The position numbers and the translations under genes were made by a program. A model generated the notes under the pieces. That model was not told where the DNA came from, made no database searches, and saw only the letters and a program-made list of their open reading frames with translations. DNA of 64,000 bases from Vibrio tritonius (GTDB lineage: Bacteria; Pseudomonadota; Gammaproteobacteria; Enterobacterales; Vibrionaceae): NCBI RefSeq assembly GCF_001547935.1, contig NZ_AP014635.1, forward strand, positions 186,001 through 250,000, given 5' to 3'. Below are positions 8,839 through 17,910 of this stretch, piece by piece (positions within the stretch are counted from its first letter, which is position 1; each line of letters begins with the position of its first letter).

Positions 8839-10989
8839 ATGAAAACTACGGACAAACAGAGTCACTCAGTCAGTTCTGCAACGGATGATATGAGTTTAAA
8901 TAAGATCATCGGGCTATTGTTTGATGAGAAATGGTTAATTATCTCCGTGACATCTCTTTTTATCGTCATTGGTGTCGCTTATGCCATTCTCGCTACGCCT
9001 ATTTATAAAGCGGATGCTTTGATTCAAGTCGAAGATAAAAGCGATGGCGGTTTTTCGGCTTTGGTCGGCGACATGGGCGATGTGTTCTCACAAGAGTCTA
9101 CGGCGATGACCGAAATTGGGTTGATGACCTCGCGCATGATTCTCGGTAAAACCGTGGATAAATACCATCTGCAAATCGTGGTAAAACCGAATTATTTCCC
9201 GGTCATTGGTAAAGGCATTGCACGCTTAACAGATAGTGAGCAGTTACTAACAGTAACCAAATTTGAGATGCCGGATTACGCGAAATATCAGCCGCATAAG
9301 ATTGTGATTACCGATGCAAAAAACAAAGAGTATCAACTGATTGGTAAAAAGGATGAGGTGATATTAACGGGCAAGGAAGGCGAAGTCGCGCACACGGATA
9401 GCGGCTATACCTTGTTAGTTTCTGCGTTAGATGCAGAGGATGGCTTTGAATTTGATATTGCTAAGCGCACTCGCCTCAATGCGATTAACTGGCTTAACCA
9501 GAATATCGCCGCAGTTGAGAAAGGTAAGCAGACTGGGTTAATTCGTATCTCTTATCAGGATGCCGATCCGGCCAAAGCAGAAGAGATGTTGAATGACATT
9601 GCTGATAACTACTTTTTGCAGAACGTAGAACGAGATTCTGCCGAAGCAGAACAGAGTATTCAGTTTTTAAAGGAGCAGTTGCCTAAATTCAAAGAAAAAC
9701 TGACCCACTCTGAAGATAAGCTGAATGACTACCGTCAAAAACGTGAGTCGGTGGATTTAAACCTCGAAGCCCAATCGACTTTGAATGTGGTAGTCGACGT
9801 TGAATCACAATTAAACGCACTGACTTTCAAAGAAGCTGAAATCAGTAAGAAATATAAGAAAACTCACCCAGCCTATAAAGCGTTATTAGATAAACGCCAC
9901 ACCCTGCTTGAAGAGAAAGCCAAAATCAATAAACAGGTGAAAAACCTGCCAGAAACGCAACGTGAAGTATTGCGTTTAAAACGTGATGTGGAAGTTGACC
10001 AACAAATTTACGTACAACTACTGAATAAGATTCAAGAGCTTAATGTGGTTAAAGCGGGCACGGTTGGTAATGCGCGTATTGTCGATACCGCAGTGGCTAA
10101 CTTAAAACCTGTTTCTCCAAAGAAAGTGCTGATCGTCGTTATCTTAACGCTGCTTGGCGGCATGATCAGTGTGGCGATTGTCTTACTCAAAATGTTGTTG
10201 AACAGAGGAATAGAAAGCCCAGAAGAGATCGAATCTCTTGGGTTGCCTGTGTACGCGAGCATTCCTAAATCCACCATACAAAGTGGCTTAATGGAGCGTA
10301 AGTCGTCTCACAGTACAAGTATGCGGTTGTTATCGGTACTGGAACCAGCCGATTTATCGGTTGAGGCGTTACGTAGCCTGCGAACCAGTTTGCACTTTGC
10401 GGTGATGGAAGCCGAAAACAATATCGTGATGATATCGGGTTCGACACCGGGCATTGGCAAAACCTTTGTTTCCACTAACTTTGGTGCGGTGTGTGCTCAC
10501 ACGGGCAAGAAAGTGATTTTGATTGATGCGGATATGCGCCGTGGCTCTGCTCATCGCTTCATCGGTGTGTCGAATAAAGGCGGTTTAGCGGAATACTTGT
10601 CCGGTGAACTGAGCATCGAAGAGGTGATTAAACACACGGATATTGAGAATTTTGATGTGATTACCCGTGGCCAAGTGCCGCCGAATCCATCGGAGCTGTT
10701 AACTCGCCCTCGTTTTAAAGAACTGCTTAATGCACTTTCTGAGAAGTACCAGTTGGTGTTGATTGATACACCACCAGTATTAGCGGTGACTGATGCGAGC
10801 ATTGTTGGACACTTAGCGGGTACGTCATTAATGGTTGCGCGCTTTGGCGTGAATACCACAAAGGATGTCGAAGTGGCATGGGGTCGATTTAAGCGCGCCA
10901 GCATTGAGGTGACTGGGGTGGTGTTCAACGGCGCTGAGAAGAAAGCGGACAACTATTACTACTACGACTATTCATCCAGTAAAGAGTAA
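8839..10989 (+). CDS. wzc: Polysaccharide co-polymerase / bacterial tyrosine kinase, Wzc family
   Basis: This inner-membrane protein controls polymer length and export by cycles of autophosphorylation. An N-terminal Wzz domain begins with a membrane helix (about residues 33-52), followed by a long periplasmic coiled-coil region and a second membrane helix near 440. The cytoplasmic BY-kinase domain has Walker A SGSTPGIGKTF, Walker A' LIDADMRRG and Walker B LVLIDTPP. The tail contains a tyrosine cluster NYYYYDY, the expected autophosphorylation site. The ORF opens at a TTG at 8806, but I prefer the ATG at 8839 (716 aa); neither has a strong ribosome site, so the start is uncertain. The cognate phosphatase Wzb is not in the locus. 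Confidence 0.93.
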   Translation: MKTTDKQSHSVSSATDDMSLNKIIGLLFDEKWLIISVTSLFIVIGVAYAILATPIYKADALIQVEDKSDGGFSALVGDMGDVFSQESTAMTEIGLMTSRMILGKTVDKYHLQIVVKPNYFPVIGKGIARLTDSEQLLTVTKFEMPDYAKYQPHKIVITDAKNKEYQLIGKKDEVILTGKEGEVAHTDSGYTLLVSALDAEDGFEFDIAKRTRLNAINWLNQNIAAVEKGKQTGLIRISYQDADPAKAEEMLNDIADNYFLQNVERDSAEAEQSIQFLKEQLPKFKEKLTHSEDKLNDYRQKRESVDLNLEAQSTLNVVVDVESQLNALTFKEAEISKKYKKTHPAYKALLDKRHTLLEEKAKINKQVKNLPETQREVLRLKRDVEVDQQIYVQLLNKIQELNVVKAGTVGNARIVDTAVANLKPVSPKKVLIVVILTLLGGMISVAIVLLKMLLNRGIESPEEIESLGLPVYASIPKSTIQSGLMERKSSHSTSMRLLSVLEPADLSVEALRSLRTSLHFAVMEAENNIVMISGSTPGIGKTFVSTNFGAVCAHTGKKVILIDADMRRGSAHRFIGVSNKGGLAEYLSGELSIEEVIKHTDIENFDVITRGQVPPNPSELLTRPRFKELLNALSEKYQLVLIDTPPVLAVTDASIVGHLAGTSLMVARFGVNTTKDVEVAWGRFKRASIEVTGVVFNGAEKKADNYYYYDYSSSKE

Positions 10990-11082
10990 CTATCAGTAAA
11001 GAGTAACTATGTTCACACATCATCTCAGGTGGTTACGTCATGTTTGTTTACGGACGGTTTGTTTGCAATGGAATGGCGATAA

Positions 11083-12342
11083 ATGAATAAATTAACTTGG
11101 AACATCATTTGGTTAATTTTTGACAAGCTGATCACTCTGCTCGGCGGCTTTTTAATTACCGTATTAACGGCACGTTATTTAGGCCCTGAGAAGATCGGCA
11201 TCATCAACTATTTTCTCGCTATCTTGGCCTTTATCGTCCCCATTACCCAGTTTGGGGGCGATATCCTGATTTTCTTAAAAAGTGCCAAGAATGAACAAAC
11301 GGGCAAGATGCTGATTAACCACACCAAGAACATGCGTCGTTTGCTGTTTACGGTGTCGTTTGCGGCGATTTATCTGTTTACTTACCAAGAGTACAACCAG
11401 TATGACCGGTTAGTGTTGGTGATATTGGGCGTTGCTTCTTTCTACCAATCTTATGATTTGTATAAGTTTTACTTTAATGGCGTGATGCGCTCTAAAGAGA
11501 ACGTTATCTCAGGGCAGGTGGGATTACTGGCGAGTTTACTGCTGCGTTCGCTTTTTGTGTTCCTTAAATTACCGTATTACTTTTTTGCGTTGCCCTATGT
11601 GGCGCTGTACATCATTCCATTTTGGTATCGCAGATATCGCATTAAAGCCAAAGGGATTGAAACCGCGAAGTACGCCACTCAGTTTAAAGGTTATTTCCTT
11701 AAAAATGGCCTGCCTATTTTGATTAGCTCTTTGTCTATCTTGGTGTACATCAAGGTGGGGCAAATCATGCTTGGTACGTTTTTAAGTAATAAAGAAGTGG
11801 GGCTGTATACCTCTGCTCTTACATTGGCCCAGTGTTGGCAGTTTGTGCCTTTGGCGCTGATCATGAGTTTTATCTCGAAGTCGGTATCAAGCACCACTTT
11901 TAAAGACAAAGGGTTTCGTCTGTGCTTTTTGGCGTCCACGTTTTGCAGTGTGCCGTTTTTATTGGCGACCTATTTCTTTGCCACACCCATTATTGAGGCG
12001 ACCTTTGGCGCTGAATTCTTAGAGGCGCAATCACTGCTGTTCTTACTCACTCTCACCACTATGTTCTCTCTGTACGGCACCATTTCGTCGCGCATCATTA
12101 TTGAGGCGGGCGGTAACAAATACATGATGATGAAATCGCTGGTGGTTTCCATCATGAGTGTGGGGCTGAGCTACTGGTTTGTGAAAGAGTATGGATTGAT
12201 TGGCGCAGGCTATGCGGCTCTCATTTCTGAAGCGATATCCGGCACTGTCGGTAATTACTTCTTTAGAAAATCCAACATATTTAAATTGCAGTATTCGATG
12301 CTGATGTCGAAAAAAGACATTCTTTCTTTCGTTAAGGGATAA
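11083..12342 (+). CDS. wzx: Wzx-type polysaccharide flippase
   Basis: This 419-residue polytopic membrane protein of the MOP/polysaccharide-transporter superfamily flips undecaprenyl-linked repeat units to the periplasm. The N-terminus (NIIWLIFDKLITLLGGF, then VLTARYLGPEKIGIINY) is typical of Wzx proteins, and about a dozen hydrophobic helices follow. It precedes a GT2 glycosyltransferase by six bases within a dense operon. The functional class is clear; the sugar specificity cannot be read. Confidence 0.9.
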   Translation: MNKLTWNIIWLIFDKLITLLGGFLITVLTARYLGPEKIGIINYFLAILAFIVPITQFGGDILIFLKSAKNEQTGKMLINHTKNMRRLLFTVSFAAIYLFTYQEYNQYDRLVLVILGVASFYQSYDLYKFYFNGVMRSKENVISGQVGLLASLLLRSLFVFLKLPYYFFALPYVALYIIPFWYRRYRIKAKGIETAKYATQFKGYFLKNGLPILISSLSILVYIKVGQIMLGTFLSNKEVGLYTSALTLAQCWQFVPLALIMSFISKSVSSTTFKDKGFRLCFLASTFCSVPFLLATYFFATPIIEATFGAEFLEAQSLLFLLTLTTMFSLYGTISSRIIIEAGGNKYMMMKSLVVSIMSVGLSYWFVKEYGLIGAGYAALISEAISGTVGNYFFRKSNIFKLQYSMLMSKKDILSFVKG

Positions 12343-12348
12343 CTCATC

Positions 12349-13236
12349 ATGGATAAAGTAAAAGATAACTATCAATCGGGGTTGGTTTCTGTGGTTATCC
12401 CGACATGCAATCGCGGTGAGCTATTTTACAAAGCCATCGAAAGTGTTTTAGGGCAAACCTACACTCAAGTCGAAATTATTGTGATTGATGATAATTCCGA
12501 TGCACCGCCAGCGTTGGAGCAGTATCAGGCGCAACCGATGCCGATTATTTATCACAAGAACGACTCTAACTTAGGCGGGGCCATTTCACGCAATATTGGG
12601 GCTGCGCTTGGTCATGGCGAATTTGTCTGTTTTTTGGATGACGATGATGTTTATTTAGAAAACAAACTGGCTTTGCTGGTGGCAGAGCTTGAGCAAGATG
12701 CAGGGATTGATGCGGTGTTTGGCAAAATCGTCAAATTGAGTGATCCCAAGCGAGAATATCCCATTGATTTTGTGGACTCAAAAAGCATTCTGAATAGCTT
12801 GGAGAGCATTAAGTATTTGCACACCAACACCTCATTGATTCGTCACACCGTGTTTGATCGCATTCGGTTTGATGAGGCGTTAGCCAAGTTTCAAGATACG
12901 CAGTTACATATTGAGTTGGTGCAAAAATGCCGTTGTAAGTACCTCGATATTCCGGTGGCGTTGTGGAATGACAACCATGGCAGCGGCCAGATTACCGATA
13001 TGAAAAATGCGGCGCAGCATGTACGCAGTATTGATAACTACACCAAGCTGAAGAATAACCTGTATCAACGCGATTCAATCAGTTGGCTGCAGTATCAAAA
13101 AATGGCGTTTAACCTGTCCAAAATGAAGGTGAAGTACGCGCTGAACTTTGGCCGCAGTCAGGATCTGCAACTGAATCTGTTTGAAACCAATGTGCTCTCA
13201 TTGCTCAAATTTAGGAGAGCGTTATTTTGCAAATAG
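12349..13236 (+). CDS. Glycosyltransferase family 2
   Basis: This is a cytoplasmic GT-A fold sugar transferase for repeat-unit assembly. The N-terminal nucleotide-binding strand VSVVIPTCNRGE, the VIDDNSD motif and the metal-binding FLDDDDVY (DXD-type) motif are clear within the first 110 residues. It starts six bases after wzx and its 3' end overlaps the polymerase gene by 10 bases. Donor and acceptor sugars are unknown. Confidence 0.9.
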   Translation: MDKVKDNYQSGLVSVVIPTCNRGELFYKAIESVLGQTYTQVEIIVIDDNSDAPPALEQYQAQPMPIIYHKNDSNLGGAISRNIGAALGHGEFVCFLDDDDVYLENKLALLVAELEQDAGIDAVFGKIVKLSDPKREYPIDFVDSKSILNSLESIKYLHTNTSLIRHTVFDRIRFDEALAKFQDTQLHIELVQKCRCKYLDIPVALWNDNHGSGQITDMKNAAQHVRSIDNYTKLKNNLYQRDSISWLQYQKMAFNLSKMKVKYALNFGRSQDLQLNLFETNVLSLLKFRRALFCK

Positions 13237-14345
13237 CCGTTAGCTTATCGCTCATCTTATATTCTCTCGCGACCTTCAACCCCATCATGATGCCGTTGGC
13301 TTTATGTATGCTGTTGGCGTGTTGCGTGACGAAACTAAAAGAGTTAAGCCCAGCGCATTTATTGGTGTTCTTCGTCACGCTGATTTTCCCTATCCTATTT
13401 AATGTGCTGTTCTCGATAGAGCATATTTACATCAATTCGGTAGTGAAATACGTGATGTTCGTGCTGTACGTTTTTCTGATGTTGCAACTGTCTCGATATG
13501 ACCATGAGGTGGTTGAGAAGGCATTTGTTCATTGTTTGTTGCTGCACTTGGTGTTCTTTTATATCCAAGTGGTGGCTTACTTTGCTACAGGTGAGTTCAT
13601 TGAGTTCAGTAAATACGTACGCGCAAAAGATGCCGTGGTTCTTTATGAATCCAAGGCATTGATGGACAGTTTTATTTCGGCTCGCTTCACGGGGTTATTT
13701 ACCGAACCTTCGTATTACAGCATGGTCGCGTTACCTATATCCGCTATCTTCCTGATTTTAAATAAACACAAGCTGTTATCTGTGTTTGGCATCATCAGTG
13801 TCGGTTTGAGCCTATCCATTGCCGCCATCATCATTATGGCGCTGATGATTGGGATTTATATTGTTCTTAGCAAAGGCAATAAGTATCTCAAAGTGTTGTG
13901 TGTTGTTGCGGCAATACTCCTCACACCGGTTTTTTATGGCTTTTACGATGCTCGAATCAACGCGGAAGCGGACTATGATGCCATCGCTAGCCGTTCCCAT
14001 GTGTTCACTGAATTACAGGTTCGCAACGCCTATCTCAATATGGTGGGCGAAGGGGTCTTTATCGATGAAGCCAAACCCTTGGGCATTGTTGGTTTAACTG
14101 GGGCGGAAATTCGCGATAGCTCTTTCTATATCTACTTACTCTACTCAGTGGGTTTGTTTGGTTTTCTTACCTTCTTTGCCTTGATGTTTTATCTGTTCGG
14201 TTTCAAAAGCATGGTGTATCTGATGCCTCTGTTGCTCTTCAAATACCACCTGCTCTCGACCATGTTTTTTATGACTTTGTTCCTGTTCTATTTCTACAAG
14301 GAAGAAGTTTCTCATTTCGCGGAGGTTAGAGAATGCGAAATATAG
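13227..14345 (+). CDS. wzy: Wzy-like O-antigen/capsule polymerase
   Basis: This 372-residue protein is almost entirely hydrophobic (about ten or more predicted membrane segments), with one larger soluble loop around residues 235-290, the layout of Wzy polymerases. The segment FISARFTGLFTEPSYYSM resembles the RxxGxxxEPs region seen in Wzy/ligase proteins. The start is a TTG at 13227 with TTAGGAGAG upstream, overlapping the glycosyltransferase gene. It is the only polymerase candidate in the locus. Sequence conservation in this class is poor, so the call rests on topology and position. Confidence 0.82.
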   Translation: MQIAVSLSLILYSLATFNPIMMPLALCMLLACCVTKLKELSPAHLLVFFVTLIFPILFNVLFSIEHIYINSVVKYVMFVLYVFLMLQLSRYDHEVVEKAFVHCLLLHLVFFYIQVVAYFATGEFIEFSKYVRAKDAVVLYESKALMDSFISARFTGLFTEPSYYSMVALPISAIFLILNKHKLLSVFGIISVGLSLSIAAIIIMALMIGIYIVLSKGNKYLKVLCVVAAILLTPVFYGFYDARINAEADYDAIASRSHVFTELQVRNAYLNMVGEGVFIDEAKPLGIVGLTGAEIRDSSFYIYLLYSVGLFGFLTFFALMFYLFGFKSMVYLMPLLLFKYHLLSTMFFMTLFLFYFYKEEVSHFAEVRECEI

Positions 14346-15508
14346 CGCTTGTCTGTGATTGCATTGAACGTTTTTGGTTTTTCAGACGGTTTTACACTTC
14401 ACAACCGGACTATTCATTAACGCTCATCACCAATGATTTTGTGGTCCGCCTGCTGTGTGCGTGGCACAAGATCCCGTGTATTCAGTTGTCGCAAAACTTG
14501 CCGACGCCTGAGTATGCCCAATATGCCGATAGCGTAGCGAACTCTTCTGAGATTACCGTAGGGGGTTATCAACAAGATTTCGCCTGTAAGGTATACAGCT
14601 CTTATCTTGGTCAGGTGCCACACCGGTTAGCCCAGTTTGATGTGTTCCTAATCTGGAATGGTCAGCAGTTATTGGATAAAAGCATCATTGATGTGTTCCC
14701 AGATAAATGCGTTTATATGGAACTCTCTAATCTACCGAACAAAATCTTTGTCGATAAACTGGGTGTGAATGCGATGTCATCGCTCTTTTTCCATCCTGAG
14801 GTATTGGATAAAGAAGATCCGGTGGAAGATGAGTTTCATCACCAGTGGGTGGGGGAGTATGAGCAATACAAAATGGCTCCACCGCCACAATCTAAGGTGT
14901 CTAAATTTCAGCTCTATTGCCGTGCCATCAATATGTTGGTGACCTCTTGCTCCAGTATCGCTGGGATAAAAAACTTGCGTTATCGCATGAAAAAAATCAC
15001 CCCAGAGCCAGTCGATTTTTCTCAGTTCCACCTAAAAAATGCGGACTTAGATGCGGCCTTTGTGTTTTGCCCTTTGCAGGTCTCTTCCGATACTCAGTTG
15101 TTGATTCATTCGGACTTCAACAACAAAGACATTATTCGTGAGGCAATGACCATCGCCCAAGATAAGGGGCTTGCGCTTTATGTGAAATTTCACCCAGCCG
15201 AACGCAACTTGGCCGAAGTTAAAGAGATCGTCGAGATGAGCCAAGCGCAAGGTTTTACGTTGGTTGCTAACAATACTAATGACTTATTGCGCCAATGCCG
15301 CGAAGTAGTGGTGAATAACTCCACGGTTGGGTTGGAAGCGATGATCTATGGCAAACCGACTCATGTGTTTGGTCGAGCCTTGTATAAGTCTTTCGATAAT
15401 GAGCGGTTAAAGAAATATATCCATCGTTATTTGATCAGCGGTATCGATTATTTTGCTGACCATCCGGTGGATGTCGTCTCCATTTTGAACCAAGTGGAGG
15501 GGAAATAG
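14333..15508 (+). CDS. KpsS/KpsC-like capsule synthesis protein, probable Kdo transferase
   Basis: The C-terminal half matches the capsule synthesis (KpsS/KpsC/LipB) family: FVFCPLQVSSDTQLLIHSD near residue 245, LALYVKFHPAER near 280, and VVNNSTVGLEAMIYGKPTHV near 325 are the conserved blocks. In KpsC/KpsS these enzymes transfer beta-Kdo from CMP-Kdo. The locus also encodes KdsA, KdsB and KdsD, which make CMP-Kdo, strengthening the Kdo-transferase inference. KpsS-type proteins normally belong to ABC-transporter capsules, yet this locus has Wza/Wzc/Wzx/Wzy and no ABC exporter, so the enzyme may place Kdo within the repeat unit. It overlaps the polymerase gene by 13 bases. Confidence 0.78.
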   Translation: MRNIALVCDCIERFWFFRRFYTSQPDYSLTLITNDFVVRLLCAWHKIPCIQLSQNLPTPEYAQYADSVANSSEITVGGYQQDFACKVYSSYLGQVPHRLAQFDVFLIWNGQQLLDKSIIDVFPDKCVYMELSNLPNKIFVDKLGVNAMSSLFFHPEVLDKEDPVEDEFHHQWVGEYEQYKMAPPPQSKVSKFQLYCRAINMLVTSCSSIAGIKNLRYRMKKITPEPVDFSQFHLKNADLDAAFVFCPLQVSSDTQLLIHSDFNNKDIIREAMTIAQDKGLALYVKFHPAERNLAEVKEIVEMSQAQGFTLVANNTNDLLRQCREVVVNNSTVGLEAMIYGKPTHVFGRALYKSFDNERLKKYIHRYLISGIDYFADHPVDVVSILNQVEGK

Positions 15509-15509
15509 C

Positions 15510-16286
15510 ATGGTGTGTTACTTAATTCCTTACTTCAATTGCTTTGACGATTTGATTTTAACGTTACGCTCACTAGAAGGTGACTCAGCGGATGTGGTTA
15601 TCGTTGATGATGGTAGTGAGGTTTCGTTAGCGTCTCAGATCGATATAAGTCAATTTAATCTTAAGATTCATGTGCTTGAGCTAGAAGCCAATCAGGGTAT
15701 TGAAGGAGCATTGAATCGAGGATTGCAATTTATCGATCAGCAAGGCTATCGCTATATTGCTCGGATTGACTGTGGTGATTTATCCATGCCGGGGCGCATT
15801 GCGGCCCAAGTTGCGGCAATGGAAGCAGATGAAGAGATCGTACTGTGTGGCGGTTGGGCGGATTATGTGAATGAAGAGTATGAATTTCTGTTTACCAATA
15901 AAGTGCCCACTGATGATAGCAGCCTAAGAAAGCAGATGTTTTTAAACAATATGTTTATTCACCCTGCGGTAATGATACGCGCGGATGCGATTAAGCAGAT
16001 TGGTGGTTACCCGACCAATCGTAAAGCTGCTGAAGATTACGCGGTGTTCTTTAAGTTAATGCAGTTGGGAAAGGTAAAAAACCTACCTCAATCTTTGATT
16101 CGTTATGTGGTGTCATCGGCGAGCATTTCTTCTCAAAAGCGTAATGAGCAGGTGAAGAACCGCATTATGGTCATTTGGGATAACAAAGCCTGCTCGCTGC
16201 ATTTTGCTTATGGATTAATGCGCTCATGTTTGCTGTTGGCCATTCCTCGTACCGTGACGATGAAATTGCGCTCGTTATTAAGGTAG
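15510..16286 (+). CDS. Glycosyltransferase family 2
   Basis: A short (258 aa) GT-A glycosyltransferase. The N-terminal IPYFNCFDDLILTL, VVIVDDGSE and the RIDCGDLSMPGR segment (a DXG/DxD-type metal site at about residue 88) are typical of family 2. It starts one base after the KpsS-like gene and ends directly at the GTG start of the acetyltransferase gene, so all are cotranscribed. Specificity is unknown. Confidence 0.9.
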   Translation: MVCYLIPYFNCFDDLILTLRSLEGDSADVVIVDDGSEVSLASQIDISQFNLKIHVLELEANQGIEGALNRGLQFIDQQGYRYIARIDCGDLSMPGRIAAQVAAMEADEEIVLCGGWADYVNEEYEFLFTNKVPTDDSSLRKQMFLNNMFIHPAVMIRADAIKQIGGYPTNRKAAEDYAVFFKLMQLGKVKNLPQSLIRYVVSSASISSQKRNEQVKNRIMVIWDNKACSLHFAYGLMRSCLLLAIPRTVTMKLRSLLR

Positions 16287-16832
16287 GTGAATGTGGATAA
16301 GTTATTAGTCGGTCTTTCCGTTTTGTTCGCCAATGTGAAAGCGCTTTTTTATAAAGTGGCCTATGCAGGGCGAGTTAGAGCCGAGTTGATTGTTGCATCG
16401 CCTTATTTCCCATCTGTGCGAGTGCGCAATGGCGGGATGATCACTTGTGCTCGGGTGAAGTTTCGTCGGCGTTGTTCCATTTTTGCCGATGGTGGAGTGG
16501 TGGACATTGGTCGCGGCACGTTTCTGAATAACGATTGCTCCATCAATAGTAATCAGTCGATTGTGATTGGAGAGAACACTTTGTTGGGGGAAGGGGTCAA
16601 AATTTATGACCATAACCACCGTGTTATTGATGGTGTGGTGAGCCATAGCGAGTTGGATTCGGCTCCTGTCAGTATCGGTAGTGAGTGTTGGATTGGCTCC
16701 AATGTGGTGATTTTACCCGGGGTTTCTATTTGCGATCGAACCATTATTGGAGCGGGTGCTGTGGTAACCAAGAGCATTACTGAGCCTGGTACCTACATTA
16801 CTGAAAATATCCGTTTAAGGAAACTGAACTAA
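16287..16832 (+). CDS. Left-handed beta-helix acyltransferase (sugar O-acetyltransferase type)
   Basis: A 181-residue hexapeptide-repeat protein. From about residue 70 onward it shows [LIV]-G-x4 repeats (VDIGRGTFLNND, IVIGENTLLGEG, VSIGSECWIGSN) and the catalytic-type His in YDHNHRV, then the NVVILPGVSICDRTIIGAGAV end of the helix. This is the WcaF/CapG-like group that O-acetylates polysaccharide sugars. The start is GTG at 16287 right after the preceding stop. An ATG-led alternative is not in frame. Confidence 0.88.
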   Translation: MNVDKLLVGLSVLFANVKALFYKVAYAGRVRAELIVASPYFPSVRVRNGGMITCARVKFRRRCSIFADGGVVDIGRGTFLNNDCSINSNQSIVIGENTLLGEGVKIYDHNHRVIDGVVSHSELDSAPVSIGSECWIGSNVVILPGVSICDRTIIGAGAVVTKSITEPGTYITENIRLRKLN

Positions 16833-16855
16833 ACATTCAATTCAAGGAGGGGCTT

Positions 16856-17902
16856 ATGGTTAGAGATCCTAGAATTGATATATTTCGTGGTTTTTTGATA
16901 TTGCTTGTTGTTCTGGGACATGTAAAAAATATCCCAATAGCTTTACATCACGCTATATATGCTTTTCATATGCCAGCTTTTTTTATCTTGGCTGGTTACT
17001 TATTTAATTACCATAAAGCTGGTGGTGTTTATGACAGCATCGTTAAAAAGTTTAATCGTTTAATTATACCAGCTTGGGTATTTGGTCTTATTTGTGGTTT
17101 GCCTTTTCTAGCGTTGACATTGTGGAAATTTAATGCTGATGCAGTCAATAATTTCTTAACGCGACTTTATGGTACTTTAACGGGTTATCCTTCATGGGAT
17201 ACCACGTTTAACTGTACACCACTATGGTTTTTATATGCGCTGTTTGTGATTGAAGCGATTGCCATTTTTTGCAAAAAACTCAGTGAACGAGTTTTTATTG
17301 CCACCTTAATGGGGCTGGGTATTGTCGGGGTGTTGATCAGCTATCAAACTGATGTGATTACGCCATTTAATGTCCTGATTGGTTTATCTTGTTTGGTCTA
17401 CTTTGTTTTTGGTTTTTTCATCAAAAAAATCAGTGCTTCTGTACCCAAAGAACTTTTGTTTGTTGCTCCGTTGATGTACTGCGGTATTTGTTATTTTTTT
17501 GTTATTCAAACCAAAGGCGATGTAATTAGCTTGGCAGATAATAGCTTTGGTCCTGAGAATGATTTTGTGTGGAATATGTTGTTGTCATTAAGTGGAACCG
17601 GAGTCGCATTTGTTATTTCTTCTTTGCTTTCCAAAAATGAATTGTTATCAAAAGGGTTCTCTTGGTTAGGTGTTAATACCATTCCAATTATTGCCTTTGA
17701 TTATTATGTTAACGATATTTTCGTGAAAGCTTTCGCTATAACAGGGATATCTGTTCTGCATGATTGGTGGTTTATATTCCCGCTTAAACTCGCCATTTTA
17801 ATTGGCATTGTATGGTGTGTTACACGTATTTCTTGGTTGAATAATATTCAAAGTGGGAAGGTCCCCGCATTGAATAAAAAGCGAATGTCGGAGCAAATGT
17901 AG
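16856..17902 (+). CDS. Acyltransferase family 3 membrane protein
   Basis: A 348-residue integral membrane O-acyltransferase with about ten helices. The N-terminal block RDPRIDIFRGFLILLVVLGH with its conserved Arg and His, then AIYAFHMPAFFILAGYL, is diagnostic. It likely acetylates the exported glycan or its precursor. AAGGAGGGG lies just upstream of the ATG. The coding sequence is more AT-rich than its neighbours, which suggests a separate origin. Confidence 0.9.
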   Translation: MVRDPRIDIFRGFLILLVVLGHVKNIPIALHHAIYAFHMPAFFILAGYLFNYHKAGGVYDSIVKKFNRLIIPAWVFGLICGLPFLALTLWKFNADAVNNFLTRLYGTLTGYPSWDTTFNCTPLWFLYALFVIEAIAIFCKKLSERVFIATLMGLGIVGVLISYQTDVITPFNVLIGLSCLVYFVFGFFIKKISASVPKELLFVAPLMYCGICYFFVIQTKGDVISLADNSFGPENDFVWNMLLSLSGTGVAFVISSLLSKNELLSKGFSWLGVNTIPIIAFDYYVNDIFVKAFAITGISVLHDWWFIFPLKLAILIGIVWCVTRISWLNNIQSGKVPALNKKRMSEQM

Positions 17903-17910
17903 ATAGCGTT

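Noticed and set aside
16856..17902. Insertion sequence suggested by the AT-rich patch in the polysaccharide operon
   Set aside because: The region encodes an intact acyltransferase in phase with the operon and has no inverted ends.
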